A stretch of 38,970 nucleotides of DNA from a virus, in IMG/VR virus record IMGVR_UViG_3300048916_000052, positions 1 to 38,970 of that record; one strand, written 5' to 3'. Below, piece by piece: positions 21,437-29,649 of this stretch. The notes under the pieces are model-generated. The model was not told where the DNA came from. It did no database searches and saw only the letters and a program-made list of their open reading frames with translations. The position numbers and the translations under genes were made by a program. Each line of letters starts with the position of its first letter. Within the stretch, counting starts at the first letter, position 1.

Positions 21437-22789
21437 CTAGTAAGAAAGACCTGTTCCGTATCCAAGTTTCTGAAGGTCTGGTAACTGCTTCTTTAACCGG
21501 CCGGCTCCTATGTCTGTCCTGTAAAAAGGAGAGTTCGGTATCTTTACCTTTTTTAGGGCACTGTACGCACTGCGGCGCGCGCCAGTTATCGTTTCGCCGA
21601 GACCTGTTGCGATCAGAACATAATCCCCCGCCGTCACCGGACCCGGAAGATCCACCACCTTCCCGTTAATCTCGCGCGGCGCGTCGCCGATCATGACTTC
21701 CGAGAAGTGAAGATGCTCCATATCTTCCGCATTGTAAATCGGTATGCCGCAAAGTTCCTTGTTCGTTATTTTCGAGTAGGGAAAGTCGGGCAGCGCCATC
21801 AGGACAGAGATGGAGACTACATCGGTCTTCACCTTCAGCGTGTCTCGCCCGTTCACCAGATCGAGCATCCATTGGGCCTGATCGCCTTCGATCAATGCGG
21901 TAAGGTTGTGGCGGATCGGCCAGCCGTCACGCATCGTCCACTCCAACGGATAGGGGGTTCCATCGTGCGTTATCATGCAGTTCACATCAACGTAGCCGAC
22001 GTACCCCACGCGCTGGAGATGATCTGTAGCCGGCTTGAGTACCTGGTCAGCCAGTTTCGACTTCTTCACGACGCGCACAGTAGTGCCCATCTCGCCCGTA
22101 TTCACGCCGAGATCGCCGTTCATCAGTTTCTTGTTCTCCCAGTTCTCAACCCATCCTGCTTTGGACCATCCAGCAGGCCCGAACCACCCGCCCACGGCCA
22201 TCTCCATCCCGTCAATCTTCTCCTGGAGAATAAATCCGTCTTCTTTGGCCGATTTGACGTATTTCGGGACTGTTTTCCAGCGCTGAAGCATGTAGACCAG
22301 ATCCGCCGCCGAGTTCGCAACATAGGACATTGCCCGCTCGCCGTCACCGGACGGCTTGGAGACAAACGCTTTACCCTGCTTTTTTACGTAGGCGATAGCT
22401 GAGTCGTAATCGTGGAACGTCTTGCCGTCGATGCACGGCATGCCGCACTCTTCCATAATCTTCTGGCCGACCTCGCGGTCGAGTTCCCATTCGACGGCAT
22501 CTAGATTGCAACCGAAGATCGGATAGCCGATGCGCCGGAAGGGCTCCAGCAGGTCGAGATAATGCGTGTTGTCGGGCGTGTAGATGAGATCCGCCCACCC
22601 GATCCACTTCTTGCGAAGATCGTTGAAATCGCGGATCTTGGTGACGAACCCCTCGCCCGCGTGGCGGTCTGTACCGTCGGGGCGCGGTTTGTCGTACCAG
22701 CGCACTTCATGCCCTTGCATCTGCCAGCGCATGCACAGGTCAAGCGCGTTGGAACCGACGTCAATCACCAAAATTCGTAGCTTTGTCAT
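21437..22789 (-). CDS. PurD-like ATP-grasp ligase, 450 aa
   Basis: The protein resembles glycinamide ribonucleotide synthetase (PurD), which joins an amino acid carboxylate to an amine using ATP. It has an N-terminal Rossmann-like start (LRILVIDVGSNALDLCMRW), then an ATP-grasp domain with GKAFVSKPSGDGERAMSYV and FILQEKIDGMEMAVGGW. Clear PurD signatures are NKKLMNGDLGVNTGEMGTTV and GYVGYVDVNCMITHDGTPYP. The metal-binding region reads LEWTMRDGWP, where PurD normally has an E-x-N pattern, so the Asn is replaced by Thr and the active site has diverged. Length matches PurD. It opens the unit ending with the putative small terminase. Role unknown; purine supply or base/protein modification are candidates. 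Confidence 0.8.
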   Translation of the reverse strand: MTKLRILVIDVGSNALDLCMRWQMQGHEVRWYDKPRPDGTDRHAGEGFVTKIRDFNDLRKKWIGWADLIYTPDNTHYLDLLEPFRRIGYPIFGCNLDAVEWELDREVGQKIMEECGMPCIDGKTFHDYDSAIAYVKKQGKAFVSKPSGDGERAMSYVANSAADLVYMLQRWKTVPKYVKSAKEDGFILQEKIDGMEMAVGGWFGPAGWSKAGWVENWENKKLMNGDLGVNTGEMGTTVRVVKKSKLADQVLKPATDHLQRVGYVGYVDVNCMITHDGTPYPLEWTMRDGWPIRHNLTALIEGDQAQWMLDLVNGRDTLKVKTDVVSISVLMALPDFPYSKITNKELCGIPIYNAEDMEHLHFSEVMIGDAPREINGKVVDLPGPVTAGDYVLIATGLGETITGARRSAYSALKKVKIPNSPFYRTDIGAGRLKKQLPDLQKLGYGTGLSY

Positions 22790-22806
22790 TTTGCATCTGC
22801 TATAGT
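22789..22806 (+). promoter_or_regulatory. Shared-box promoter, divergent from the ATP-grasp gene
   Basis: TTTTGCATCTGCTATAGT carries an extended -10 (TGCTATAGT) and GCA-N2-TGC arms; the -35 is poor. It overlaps the first codon of the ATP-grasp gene, so binding here could couple the two directions. It precedes the 22832 gene. Confidence 0.68.
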
Positions 22807-22831
22807 GGTCGTAACAACCTGGGAGATCACC

Positions 22832-23083
22832 ATGAAACTCGTACTCGCTTTACTGCTTTGCGTTCCGGCTTTCGCGCACGCGTGGGGCGTGGCCGGCATG
22901 CAGTACATGTACCAGCCGCCGCAAACGCAGCAACAACCCCCGCAGCCTTCGTACAGCGAACAGTATAACGCTGGCTACATGGACGCCTACCAGAATGCGC
23001 ACGGTTACCAGTCAAGTACGGGTCAGGGTAACGCCTACTCGGAAGGGTACCGCGCAGCGTGGAAAGCGGAGCATCGCCAATGA
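22832..23083 (+). CDS. Small secreted Gln-rich protein, 83 aa
   Basis: ATG 22832 has GGGAG upstream. A signal peptide is plain (MKLVLALLLCVPAFAHA), giving a mature protein of about 66 residues that begins WGVAGMQYMYQPPQTQQQPP and is rich in Gln, Tyr, Gly and Ala. No lipobox or membrane span follows. It is coupled (ATGA) to a tiny membrane gene. Such proteins could act in the periplasm during lysis or as a surface change, but no family is recognised. It is the only plus-strand unit inside the late half of the genome. Confidence 0.72.
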   Translation: MKLVLALLLCVPAFAHAWGVAGMQYMYQPPQTQQQPPQPSYSEQYNAGYMDAYQNAHGYQSSTGQGNAYSEGYRAAWKAEHRQ

Positions 23084-23175
23084 ACCTGAACCCGTGGCTG
23101 GATATCATTGCGGCGGTGATGCTAATTGTGTGCTGGTGGATGTCGGGTTCGTCGGACCACCACGACCATCGCTAG
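23080..23175 (+). CDS. Membrane micropeptide, 31 aa
   Basis: ATG 23080 overlaps the secreted-protein stop (ATGA). It encodes MNLNPWLDIIAAVMLIVCWW then MSGSSDHHDHR: one membrane helix with a His/Asp-rich tail that could bind metal. Its last 71 bases are antisense to the 3' end of the large minus-strand virion gene (23105-25069). The frame is short but coupled, and the signal-peptide/membrane pairing makes a membrane or lysis role conceivable. It does not match a spanin layout. Confidence 0.5.
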   Translation: MNLNPWLDIIAAVMLIVCWWMSGSSDHHDHR

Positions 23176-25069
23176 GCTGTCCGAACTGCGCGCGCAATGC
23201 GCCTACCGCCGCTTGCTGCGCCTTACCGCTCGTTGCGGCGTACGCCTTGCGAAGCAGATCACGCCCTTGCTGCGTCAGCAATGCTTTCGACGCAACGTAA
23301 GGCGTTACGACTGCGCTAACTGCCGCCAAAGGGTGCGAGATGGCGAGCGCCGGCAGGCTGGCAAGGTGGGCGACTCCCGTTGTTTTGGACGTGTTCACGC
23401 CTGTCTTATCACCCGCGCGCGCCATAGTGTCCGTGACGTCCTTGATGTCTTTTATCTCTTTGTTCGTGAATCCCATTTCAGCCAGCTTGGGCTGCACTTT
23501 GTCGATTTCCTTGCGGAACTTCGCAAAGGAGATCGGTGGTGCGCCGGGCACGTCGTTCTTTGCGGCCTCCAGGCCGTTTCGCAAAACGAAAGACTTCACG
23601 TCCTGAAGTGTTTGCGGATCGTGTTGCTGGAGAATCGAGGTGACCGACTTGGCTTCGCTCGGATTCATGTTCAGATACCGCTTCGCGATCAGTTCAGGCG
23701 CCTTGGTGGACGCCGTTGCGCCTGTGAATGCCGCGTCCGTCACGTCTTCGCCTAGCAGTTTGCCGAGCGCGGATTTCTTGATGAAATCAATGGATTGCGA
23801 AGCCTTCGCGTAGTTCGCGTTAGCTTTCGCCAAAGCCTGCGCGATAGGAGTATTACCACTGGACGCGTCTACAAAATCTTTGTTGATGGCCGCGAACAGG
23901 CGCTTCGCGTACACCTGATTGGCGTTCTGATCGATGTCGGAAAACACATTGCCCGTGCGGCGCGAGGCTTTCCCCCATGCGCTCCGGGTCTTCATGGCGT
24001 CGTCTACCGTGGCCGTGCCTTGCTTTGCCAGCAGATCTTTCGCCTGCTGAGCCTGCTTGACGATCTTCGGCGCGTCACCAGTAGGAACGTTTTTGTTTTC
24101 CGCGATGATCTTGTCGAGTGTGTCGAGCGTGTTTTTGTAGCCGATTACCGGCTTGCCCGCCGCCAGGGAGCGCACCGCGCCATAGTCAGTGGAAGCCTGC
24201 GAACTGCGCAACTTGTCGATGTTCTCGACAGTGTTTTTGTACGAACTGCGCAGCTGGTTGCCGATTGCTTCCGGGTCTGCCGTGGCTCGCCCCATCGCGC
24301 TTGCGAGATCATCTACGCGCTTTGCGCCGGCTGTCACCTGCGCCAGTTCGTCGGCGTGCGCCGTGCCGGCGGACGGGAACAGATCACGCAGCGTGTTCTC
24401 AGTGAAGGTAAGCGCCTTGCTTCCGGTCTCCTGCCCAAGCGTAAGCGGAATACCGGAAGCCTGCGACGCGCGCGTCGCTTCCGAAGGGGGTTTAGGGATA
24501 CCGCGCGCCGCGCCGGCCATACCGCCAGCCGCACCACCGATAAGCGAACCTGCGATCTGCCCCGGCGTGCCGCCAATCTCGCGCCCTGCTTCACCGCCCA
24601 ATCCACCGCCCACGGCTGCGCCTACGCGCGACAGTGCAGAAGCCCCGCCGCCCGGAATGGCAGCGGAAGGCAGCGCCTGCAAAGCGGCTGCGCCATACCG
24701 CTGCGCCGTGGTTCGCGGTTCCGCTGACTGCGTGATGACGCCGTGCTGTCGCAATAGGTCTTCGATATGCTCGGTGCTTCCAATCATCGGAGAATCGGAA
24801 CGCTTTTCAGCCGGCGCCTTGATGAGTTTGGCGAACTTCTCTGCGCCGGGGCCTTCCGTCGCTGCCTTCAACTGGCTTCCGATAGCAGCAGGGATGCCTG
24901 CGACTTGCGCGGCGCCTTTCGCCAGATTGCCGCCAACGAAGCCCGCCATGCTTTGCGGGGGTTGTTCGGGCGTTGCCGGTTCCGCCTGTTGCTTGTACTT
25001 CTCCCACGGCGCGACAGGTGCGCCGCTTTCCGGCGTGGCCTGCGCTGCGTACTTTTCCCAAGGGTTCAT
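23105..25069 (-). CDS. Large internal virion / DNA ejection protein, 654 aa
   Basis: ATG 25069 (MNPWEKYAAQATPESGAPVA) is chosen over a slightly upstream start because it overlaps the previous stop (ATGA) and NPWEKYA is a typical start of phage internal virion proteins, here repeated as APWEKYKQQ. Long Ala/Gly-rich glycine-zipper-like stretches (VGAAVGGGLGGEAGREIGG, AGSLIGGAAGGMAGAARG, around 150-200) could insert in membranes, followed by a long helical region. This resembles proteins ejected with DNA to form a channel through the cell envelope. It is the last gene of the late block. Confidence 0.8.
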   Translation of the reverse strand: MNPWEKYAAQATPESGAPVAPWEKYKQQAEPATPEQPPQSMAGFVGGNLAKGAAQVAGIPAAIGSQLKAATEGPGAEKFAKLIKAPAEKRSDSPMIGSTEHIEDLLRQHGVITQSAEPRTTAQRYGAAALQALPSAAIPGGGASALSRVGAAVGGGLGGEAGREIGGTPGQIAGSLIGGAAGGMAGAARGIPKPPSEATRASQASGIPLTLGQETGSKALTFTENTLRDLFPSAGTAHADELAQVTAGAKRVDDLASAMGRATADPEAIGNQLRSSYKNTVENIDKLRSSQASTDYGAVRSLAAGKPVIGYKNTLDTLDKIIAENKNVPTGDAPKIVKQAQQAKDLLAKQGTATVDDAMKTRSAWGKASRRTGNVFSDIDQNANQVYAKRLFAAINKDFVDASSGNTPIAQALAKANANYAKASQSIDFIKKSALGKLLGEDVTDAAFTGATASTKAPELIAKRYLNMNPSEAKSVTSILQQHDPQTLQDVKSFVLRNGLEAAKNDVPGAPPISFAKFRKEIDKVQPKLAEMGFTNKEIKDIKDVTDTMARAGDKTGVNTSKTTGVAHLASLPALAISHPLAAVSAVVTPYVASKALLTQQGRDLLRKAYAATSGKAQQAAVGALRAQFGQPSDGRGGPTNPTSTSTQLASPPQ

Positions 25070-26619
25070 TGCGCACGCTCCCAACTGGACGGAGAAGCCG
25101 GGTCACCGCCTTTGAAGCGGTAACCACTTTCCACGGTTCCGACTGCCGGACCGCCGGTGCCGGGCTCAGTAGGCTCTGCGCGTCCGCTGATCCGCGCCTT
25201 CTGGCGCGCCATCACTTCAGTAGGCGCCTTCTGTGCTGCCGCCATTTCCTTTTCCATCACATTCAGCACCGCATTCAACTGATCCGGCGTACTGGCCGTG
25301 GACAGCAGTTCGCGCGCGTGCTCCTTGTCGGCCACGGTCGGAACGCCTGTCGGGCTGATCGCGCGAGCATAGGCGTTGATCGACGTGTTAATGGCCGTGC
25401 CGAGGGCCACAACGCGCGGATCGCCTGAATTCGTCTGCGCGGCCTGCAATGCGCGGTTGACTGGCACAAACTCCGTGCGCGGCAGTGCGGCAGACGCCTG
25501 ACGAACCAGCGGGAAGGTGTTCTTAGCTTCTGATACCGCCATGCCGATATTCGCGGCGCGCGTGGCGCCCGTACGTGCCGCCGCCTTCTCGCCCTGGAAT
25601 CCAGCGTTGGCTGCTGCGATGTCGGCGCCTGTCTCGCCTGCTTCGCGCGTCTGCTTCATGACTTCGCGTCGCAAGGCTATGATGTTCTTCGCGCCCTGCG
25701 CTCCGCGACCAAGGTTCTGGTAGACGGACGTGTCCCCCTGTCGGGCCTGTTCCGCGAGAAACTTCAGGTCGTCCGGTGAGAACTTCGCGTCATCGCCATT
25801 GCTCAGTGCAACCTGCTGTTTCCGAAGCGCGATTGACTCACCGCGCAGCGCTGCGGACTCCCGCGCAGCGTCTGCGCGCTGCTGGATACTCAGGCGCCGG
25901 TCTTCCGAGGCCTGCTGCGCCGCTTCGCGCCGCTGGTCCAGTGCGTCGTGCCGATCCTGGACCGCCTGCAATTTCAACTCATTGTTGAACTGCCGTTGCA
26001 GTTGCGCGGCCTGCGCTTTCGATGCCGAATCGAGAACCGGCGTCAATTGCGCGAGTCCGGCCATCAGGTCCGCGCCTGACAGGCCCTGATCCTGAAGCAC
26101 CTTCACCGCGCCTTGAAGCGTCAGCGGTCCCCCTCCCTGTTGGGGAGCGGTTGCCGCAGCCTGTGCCGGCGGCGCGGGAATCGCGCCTTGCGGAGCCATC
26201 GACTGCGGCGGCGTGGTCGGCATCGGACGGAAAGGCGGGATCGGTTGTTGCTGCGCGCCTTGCGGAACACCGCCAGGGGGCAACGGAGGCTGCACGCCAC
26301 CCGGCGCCGGACCCTGACCGGGAAGCGGAGCCGCGCCTTGCGGTTGTTGCATAGGCTGCGACGCCTGCCCCGGTGCGGGAGGCTGCGGAGGGGGCGGCAT
26401 TTGCCCTTGCGGTTGCGCGGCCACCTGTCCGCCTGCCAGCAGTTGCGGCAAGGCGTTACCCGCAGCGGTCTGCGCAGCCTGCGCGCGCTGTCTGTCCTGC
26501 TGGGCTTGCTGGAACTGCAACATTTGCTGCTGCTGTTGCTGTTTCGCAAAGTCCTGTTGCTGAAGCTGCTGCTGGTACTGGAGGAAGTACGGCAGCGCGC
26601 CCACGTTAAACCCTGCCAT
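25066..26619 (-). CDS. Gln/Pro/Ala-rich virion protein, likely ejected, 517 aa
   Basis: ATG 26619 has AAGGAG upstream. The N-terminal 60 residues are extremely Gln-rich (YFLQYQQQLQQQDFAKQQQQ). Next is a Pro/Gly/Gln-rich linker to about 165, and then a long charged helical region (QRREAAQQASEDRRLSIQQR, ESAALRGESIALRKQQVALS). This arrangement, encoded between two other large late proteins at the end of the block, fits an internal or ejection protein. No enzymatic motif is seen. It overlaps the next gene (ATGA). Confidence 0.76.
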   Translation of the reverse strand: MAGFNVGALPYFLQYQQQLQQQDFAKQQQQQQMLQFQQAQQDRQRAQAAQTAAGNALPQLLAGGQVAAQPQGQMPPPPQPPAPGQASQPMQQPQGAAPLPGQGPAPGGVQPPLPPGGVPQGAQQQPIPPFRPMPTTPPQSMAPQGAIPAPPAQAAATAPQQGGGPLTLQGAVKVLQDQGLSGADLMAGLAQLTPVLDSASKAQAAQLQRQFNNELKLQAVQDRHDALDQRREAAQQASEDRRLSIQQRADAARESAALRGESIALRKQQVALSNGDDAKFSPDDLKFLAEQARQGDTSVYQNLGRGAQGAKNIIALRREVMKQTREAGETGADIAAANAGFQGEKAAARTGATRAANIGMAVSEAKNTFPLVRQASAALPRTEFVPVNRALQAAQTNSGDPRVVALGTAINTSINAYARAISPTGVPTVADKEHARELLSTASTPDQLNAVLNVMEKEMAAAQKAPTEVMARQKARISGRAEPTEPGTGGPAVGTVESGYRFKGGDPASPSSWERAQ

Positions 26620-26628
26620 GATCGCTCC

Positions 26629-27663
26629 TTACATGGTGAAGCCGTAGCTGTTCCCGCCGCCGGAGTAGTACGGGCTGGACGTGAACGCGCCGCTGAAGTC
26701 GCCACCGCCGAAAGAACCCGTCGTACCGCCAAACAGGTTGCCGAAACTGCCGGCGTTCTGGTACGCGTTGCCGAGGCCTTGAACAGCCTGCCCCGCCAGC
26801 GCGCCCGCTGCGCCCGCGCCTTGTTGCTGCGCCTGATAGGGGACCGCTTGCGCACCAATACCGGCGTTCATGTACGGAATCGCCTGTTGCTGGAACCCCT
26901 GCGCCGGTCCGTAAGTCGTGTTTTGCAGATAGTTGCCGTAGTTCTGGCCGATCTGTGCCGGCGCGCCGCCAAGCTCTTGCCCCACCTGATACGGCAACTG
27001 ACCGCTCTGCAAGGTGTACCCGGCGCCTGCCGCGCCGAGCGCGCCGCCCTGCGCCGCTGCCTGCCCCGCCTGCCCGATGGCGGACCCGTAGCCCTGAAGA
27101 CCGGACAACTGGCGTTGCAGCTGCTGGTTCTGCCAATCGATGTTGAAATTGCCAAGCGCCTGATTCGCGACGCCTGCGCCGGCAGCACTGGACCCCAGCC
27201 CGTACATGCTGTTCGTGGCCCCCGTCTGGTCCTGCAACTGCTGGACGGTGCGGTTGTATAGCGCGTTCTGCGGATCGAATGCCGTGTTGTAAACCTGCTG
27301 CCCGGCGTTAATCAGTCCCTGCTGCTGCCCGAACTGAAGGTTCGAAGCGTTCGTCAGGTTGTTACCGAGGCTGCCGTATTGCTGGCCCGCGACGTTCGCC
27401 GCATTCTGGTAGGGGCTACCGTACTTGTTGTAGGCGTCCAGTTGCGCGGCCAGCGACTGCTGACCGTAGTCCTGCAACTGCTGTTGCGAACCGCTGAACA
27501 CGTTGTAGTTCTGGTTTTGCAGGTTCTGCCATTGCTGGTCGGCGCCTTGCAAACCGGTAGGCACATAGTATGAACCTGAACCGCCGCTCCCGCCTGAAGG
27601 CGATGGGGCCAGGGCGGCGGACACTCCCGCACCAACTGCTGCTGCTGCGACTCCCCATGGCAT
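26629..27663 (-). CDS. Gln/Gly/Asn/Tyr-rich virion protein, likely ejected, 344 aa
   Basis: ATG 27663 has AAGGAG upstream, inside the end of the cupin gene. A hydrophobic Ala-rich start (MPWGVAAAAVGAGVSAALAP) precedes a long low-complexity region of Gln, Asn, Tyr, Gly and Ala with heptad-like repeats (QWQNLQNQNYNVFSGSQQQL, NFNIDWQNQQLQRQLSGLQG). It ends in Gly/Ser/Phe-rich sequence. Composition and position match the smaller of the trio of ejection proteins in podoviruses. It follows a hydroxylase/cupin pair, raising the possibility that it is their substrate; that is speculative. Confidence 0.74.
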   Translation of the reverse strand: MPWGVAAAAVGAGVSAALAPSPSGGSGGSGSYYVPTGLQGADQQWQNLQNQNYNVFSGSQQQLQDYGQQSLAAQLDAYNKYGSPYQNAANVAGQQYGSLGNNLTNASNLQFGQQQGLINAGQQVYNTAFDPQNALYNRTVQQLQDQTGATNSMYGLGSSAAGAGVANQALGNFNIDWQNQQLQRQLSGLQGYGSAIGQAGQAAAQGGALGAAGAGYTLQSGQLPYQVGQELGGAPAQIGQNYGNYLQNTTYGPAQGFQQQAIPYMNAGIGAQAVPYQAQQQGAGAAGALAGQAVQGLGNAYQNAGSFGNLFGGTTGSFGGGDFSGAFTSSPYYSGGGNSYGFTM

Positions 27664-27667
27664 GATG

Positions 27668-27949
27668 TCACTCCTTATCGATGTCCGGGTCCGCTATCGC
27701 TTCCGAGTGAATGCAGAGCCAGGTAATATCTGTTAGCGCCTGAATCGTATGCTTCTTTCCGGCCTTGATTTCCAGCATGCAGGGCCCGTGCAGGACCTGC
27801 AGTTCGCCATCTATGTCTACGGTCGCGTGACCCGCGCCGAGATAGCTCAAGTGGTCGTAGTCGTGCACGTGCTTCTCGACCACCTGGCCGGTCCGCAACG
27901 TCTGTTCGCGCGCGTACACCCCGCCGGCTGAAAAGTGATGCTTAATCAT
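27668..27949 (-). CDS. Small cupin-fold protein, 93 aa
   Basis: ATG 27949 overlaps the oxygenase stop (ATGA) and replaces an upstream GTG. The sequence MIKHHFSAGGVYAREQTLRT, then EKHVHDYDHLSYLGAGHATV (His27, His29 and His33 region), HGPCMLEIKAGKKHTIQAL (His67) and WLCIHSE has the two short motifs of a single-domain cupin with a histidine metal site. Such proteins can be dioxygenases, isomerases or sensors. Pairing with a 2-oxoglutarate oxygenase suggests one small-molecule or protein modification pathway. No substrate can be assigned. Confidence 0.8.
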   Translation of the reverse strand: MIKHHFSAGGVYAREQTLRTGQVVEKHVHDYDHLSYLGAGHATVDIDGELQVLHGPCMLEIKAGKKHTIQALTDITWLCIHSEAIADPDIDKE

Positions 27950-28509
27950 CGCTCGCACCGCAGGCAGATAATCAGCGTGATCCGGTCATCCGGACCGTCG
28001 TTCGTGACTTCGTGCTCTTTCAGGTTATCGAAGTACCAGACTTCGCCTGGCGCCATCGCAACCCGTTCTTCTTCCACGCGGTTCACGCACTGCGGATTCG
28101 ACTGCAAAACCACGTACAGCTTGGTATTGTAATACTTCGCGTGCCAGCCATCGTCCGCGTGCGGCTCGATGCGGCCGCCGGGTGGGATACGGGTAATCAT
28201 GACCCCGCCGATCCGGACCGCGCGCACGCGGTGCGCGAGATCGAATACCACCTGATGGAGCGACGGCAGCGCGAACCATTCCGGGTAGAATTTCGCGTCG
28301 TGCTCATCGTTGAACTTCGAGTAGTCGCCCGATTCCTTGAACGGCTTTTCGTCGTTGTATCGAAGCCAGATATCGTCCATTGCCGCGTGCGGAGTCTCCG
28401 GCGCGGTCTTCCTGACCGTGTGCCGGTTCCACAGTTTAGGCTGGCGCGCGATTTCCAGAAGCATGGGCGCCGTGTCGATACCTGCTGCGATCTTTACAAG
28501 GTTCCTCAT
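27946..28509 (-). CDS. Aspartyl/asparaginyl hydroxylase-like 2-oxoglutarate oxygenase, 187 aa
   Basis: The start is ATG 28509, overlapping the holin stop; the frame extends far upstream, but that part is the shadow of the holin gene. The Fe(II) facial triad and 2-oxoglutarate Arg are visible: EPHADDGW (His117, Asp119), KEHEV (His166) and DDRITLI (Arg176). RIPPGGRIEPHADDGWHAKY and YVVLQSNPQCVNR match the Asp/Asn beta-hydroxylase group. The enzyme would hydroxylate an Asp/Asn-type side chain or related target. It sits between the holin and cupin genes. The substrate is unknown; a virion or host protein is possible. Confidence 0.85.
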   Translation of the reverse strand: MRNLVKIAAGIDTAPMLLEIARQPKLWNRHTVRKTAPETPHAAMDDIWLRYNDEKPFKESGDYSKFNDEHDAKFYPEWFALPSLHQVVFDLAHRVRAVRIGGVMITRIPPGGRIEPHADDGWHAKYYNTKLYVVLQSNPQCVNRVEEERVAMAPGEVWYFDNLKEHEVTNDGPDDRITLIICLRCER

Positions 28510-28889
28510 TTGCTGACGCCCTTTACGCGTTCGAATGTGTGCAGACCGCCGAGCCCTAACATTCCCATGAGAACCGGCATCATTTCCGACAGGTCGGCGG
28601 GACTTAGCGTGATCGGATGGCCGGCGAGCGTCAATCCGAGCTTCGCGATAGGCAGGCCCATCCAGTTCCATACGCAGGCCATGCCGCAGGCCCAACCGAT
28701 GAACGGACGCCAGCCCGCGACGAACGTACTCTCGTTCGACGCTTCTGCCTGGTTGATCGCCATCTGGCCTTGCACCATCGTCAGGACGGCGGCCAGCTGC
28801 TGCTGTTCCTGCTGCGACTTGTCCGGCCAGATGCGAGAAACGATAGTGCTCGCGAAGTCCAGTCCAGCCGTGATCGGGTCTAGTGCCAT
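28506..28889 (-). CDS. Holin, GTA/3TM type, 127 aa
   Basis: This is a lysis-timing membrane protein. It begins MALDPITAGLDFASTIVSRI with a charged/Gln helix (PDKSQQEQQQLAAVLTMVQG). Membrane segments follow: FVAGWRPFIGWACGMACVWN and MGLPIAKLGLTL around residues 57-90, and a C-terminal MMPVLMGMLGLGGLHTFERV. This order, with the W-R-P-F-I-G-W motif, is characteristic of the 3TM/GTA holin family. ATG 28889 has GGAG upstream and overlaps the endolysin stop by 10 bases. Confidence 0.87.
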   Translation of the reverse strand: MALDPITAGLDFASTIVSRIWPDKSQQEQQQLAAVLTMVQGQMAINQAEASNESTFVAGWRPFIGWACGMACVWNWMGLPIAKLGLTLAGHPITLSPADLSEMMPVLMGMLGLGGLHTFERVKGVSK

Positions 28890-29440
28890 GATTCGCTCCA
28901 GTAGCCGTCACCGACGCCAAGCGCGGTGCAGCACATCTTCCACAGGTTCACGCGGTCATCGTACCCGTTCAGCCCGCCGTTGATGACTTTCGTGATGCCT
29001 TCGAAGTCCATCAGTTCGGCGCAGACGTTCAGACCGTGCGTATTCCAGAACCAGGCCGCCGACTGCGCAGCGTTGCCCGGTTGCTCTAGCAATTCAGGGT
29101 GATCCGTCAACGGCAGCACGAGCGCATCGCCCGCGCGCTGGTAGTTCGCGCGGCCCGTGACCTGGATCAGGCCCCGGCCCCGGAACTTGAACCCGTCGCC
29201 CTTCTCGGTGTTGCCGAGATCCGCGCGGCCTTCGTAGCGCTCCTGCGCGGGCGTCGGGCCCCACAGTTCCCTTACGTAGACCAGTCGTCCAGATTCGTGG
29301 CCGATCTGCGCAAGGAACGCAGCCTGGCGCTTAGGCGAATCGATCGCATAAAGCGCCATTGCCGCAGACAGCGGATCAGTCCACGTTTGCGCGCGAGCGA
29401 GAGGAATCCCAAGGCAGGCGGCCAGTTCTTCCGGAATCAC
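28880..29440 (-). CDS. Endolysin, glycoside hydrolase family 19, 186 aa
   Basis: This lysozyme/chitinase-type enzyme degrades peptidoglycan. Motifs are IGHESGRLVYVRELWGPTPA with the first catalytic Glu (Glu49), ERYEGRADLGNTEKGDG, then KFRGRGLIQVTGRANYQRAG and AAWFWNTHGLN. There is no signal peptide, so export through the adjacent holin is expected. ATG 29440 overlaps the upstream stop (ATGA). Length is typical for phage GH19 enzymes. Confidence 0.92.
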   Translation of the reverse strand: MIPEELAACLGIPLARAQTWTDPLSAAMALYAIDSPKRQAAFLAQIGHESGRLVYVRELWGPTPAQERYEGRADLGNTEKGDGFKFRGRGLIQVTGRANYQRAGDALVLPLTDHPELLEQPGNAAQSAAWFWNTHGLNVCAELMDFEGITKVINGGLNGYDDRVNLWKMCCTALGVGDGYWSESWH

Positions 29441-29649
29441 AGCTTGCCAACCAGCGTCAGGAGTTCCGTCACCTTCTCCGGCGTCGCCTTGCTGCCGTCG
29501 TCAATGATGGTCGTGAACTGCGTCGTGAGCGCCGTCATCTGCTGGGCGCGCGTCTGGATGCCCATCAGGTTTTCAAGCTTCACCGCCACGCTGTCTGCGC
29601 TCGCGATGACCGCGTTGTAATCTGCTTCGATCTGATCCCAAAAAGCCAT
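29437..29649 (-). CDS. Small helical protein in lysis group, 70 aa
   Basis: ATG 29649 (MAFWDQIEADYNAVIASADS) has GGAGCAGG upstream; the longer frame to 29805 is rejected as it runs through another gene. The sequence VAVKLENLMGIQTRAQQMTA with a following TIIDDGSKATPEKVTELLTL is amphipathic helical. No membrane segment or motif is seen. It overlaps the endolysin start. A role in lysis or tail assembly is suggested only by position. Confidence 0.72.
   Translation of the reverse strand: MAFWDQIEADYNAVIASADSVAVKLENLMGIQTRAQQMTALTTQFTTIIDDGSKATPEKVTELLTLVGKL

Noticed and set aside
26113-27261. Long plus-strand open frame (382 codons), Arg/Leu-rich
   Set aside because: It is antisense to two coupled virion genes, and its low-complexity Arg/Leu sequence is typical of a shadow of Gln/Ala-rich coding.
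28510-28920. N-terminal extension of the oxygenase frame
   Set aside because: It lies over the holin gene in another frame and is Arg/Gly-rich shadow sequence; the family-like protein starts at 28509.
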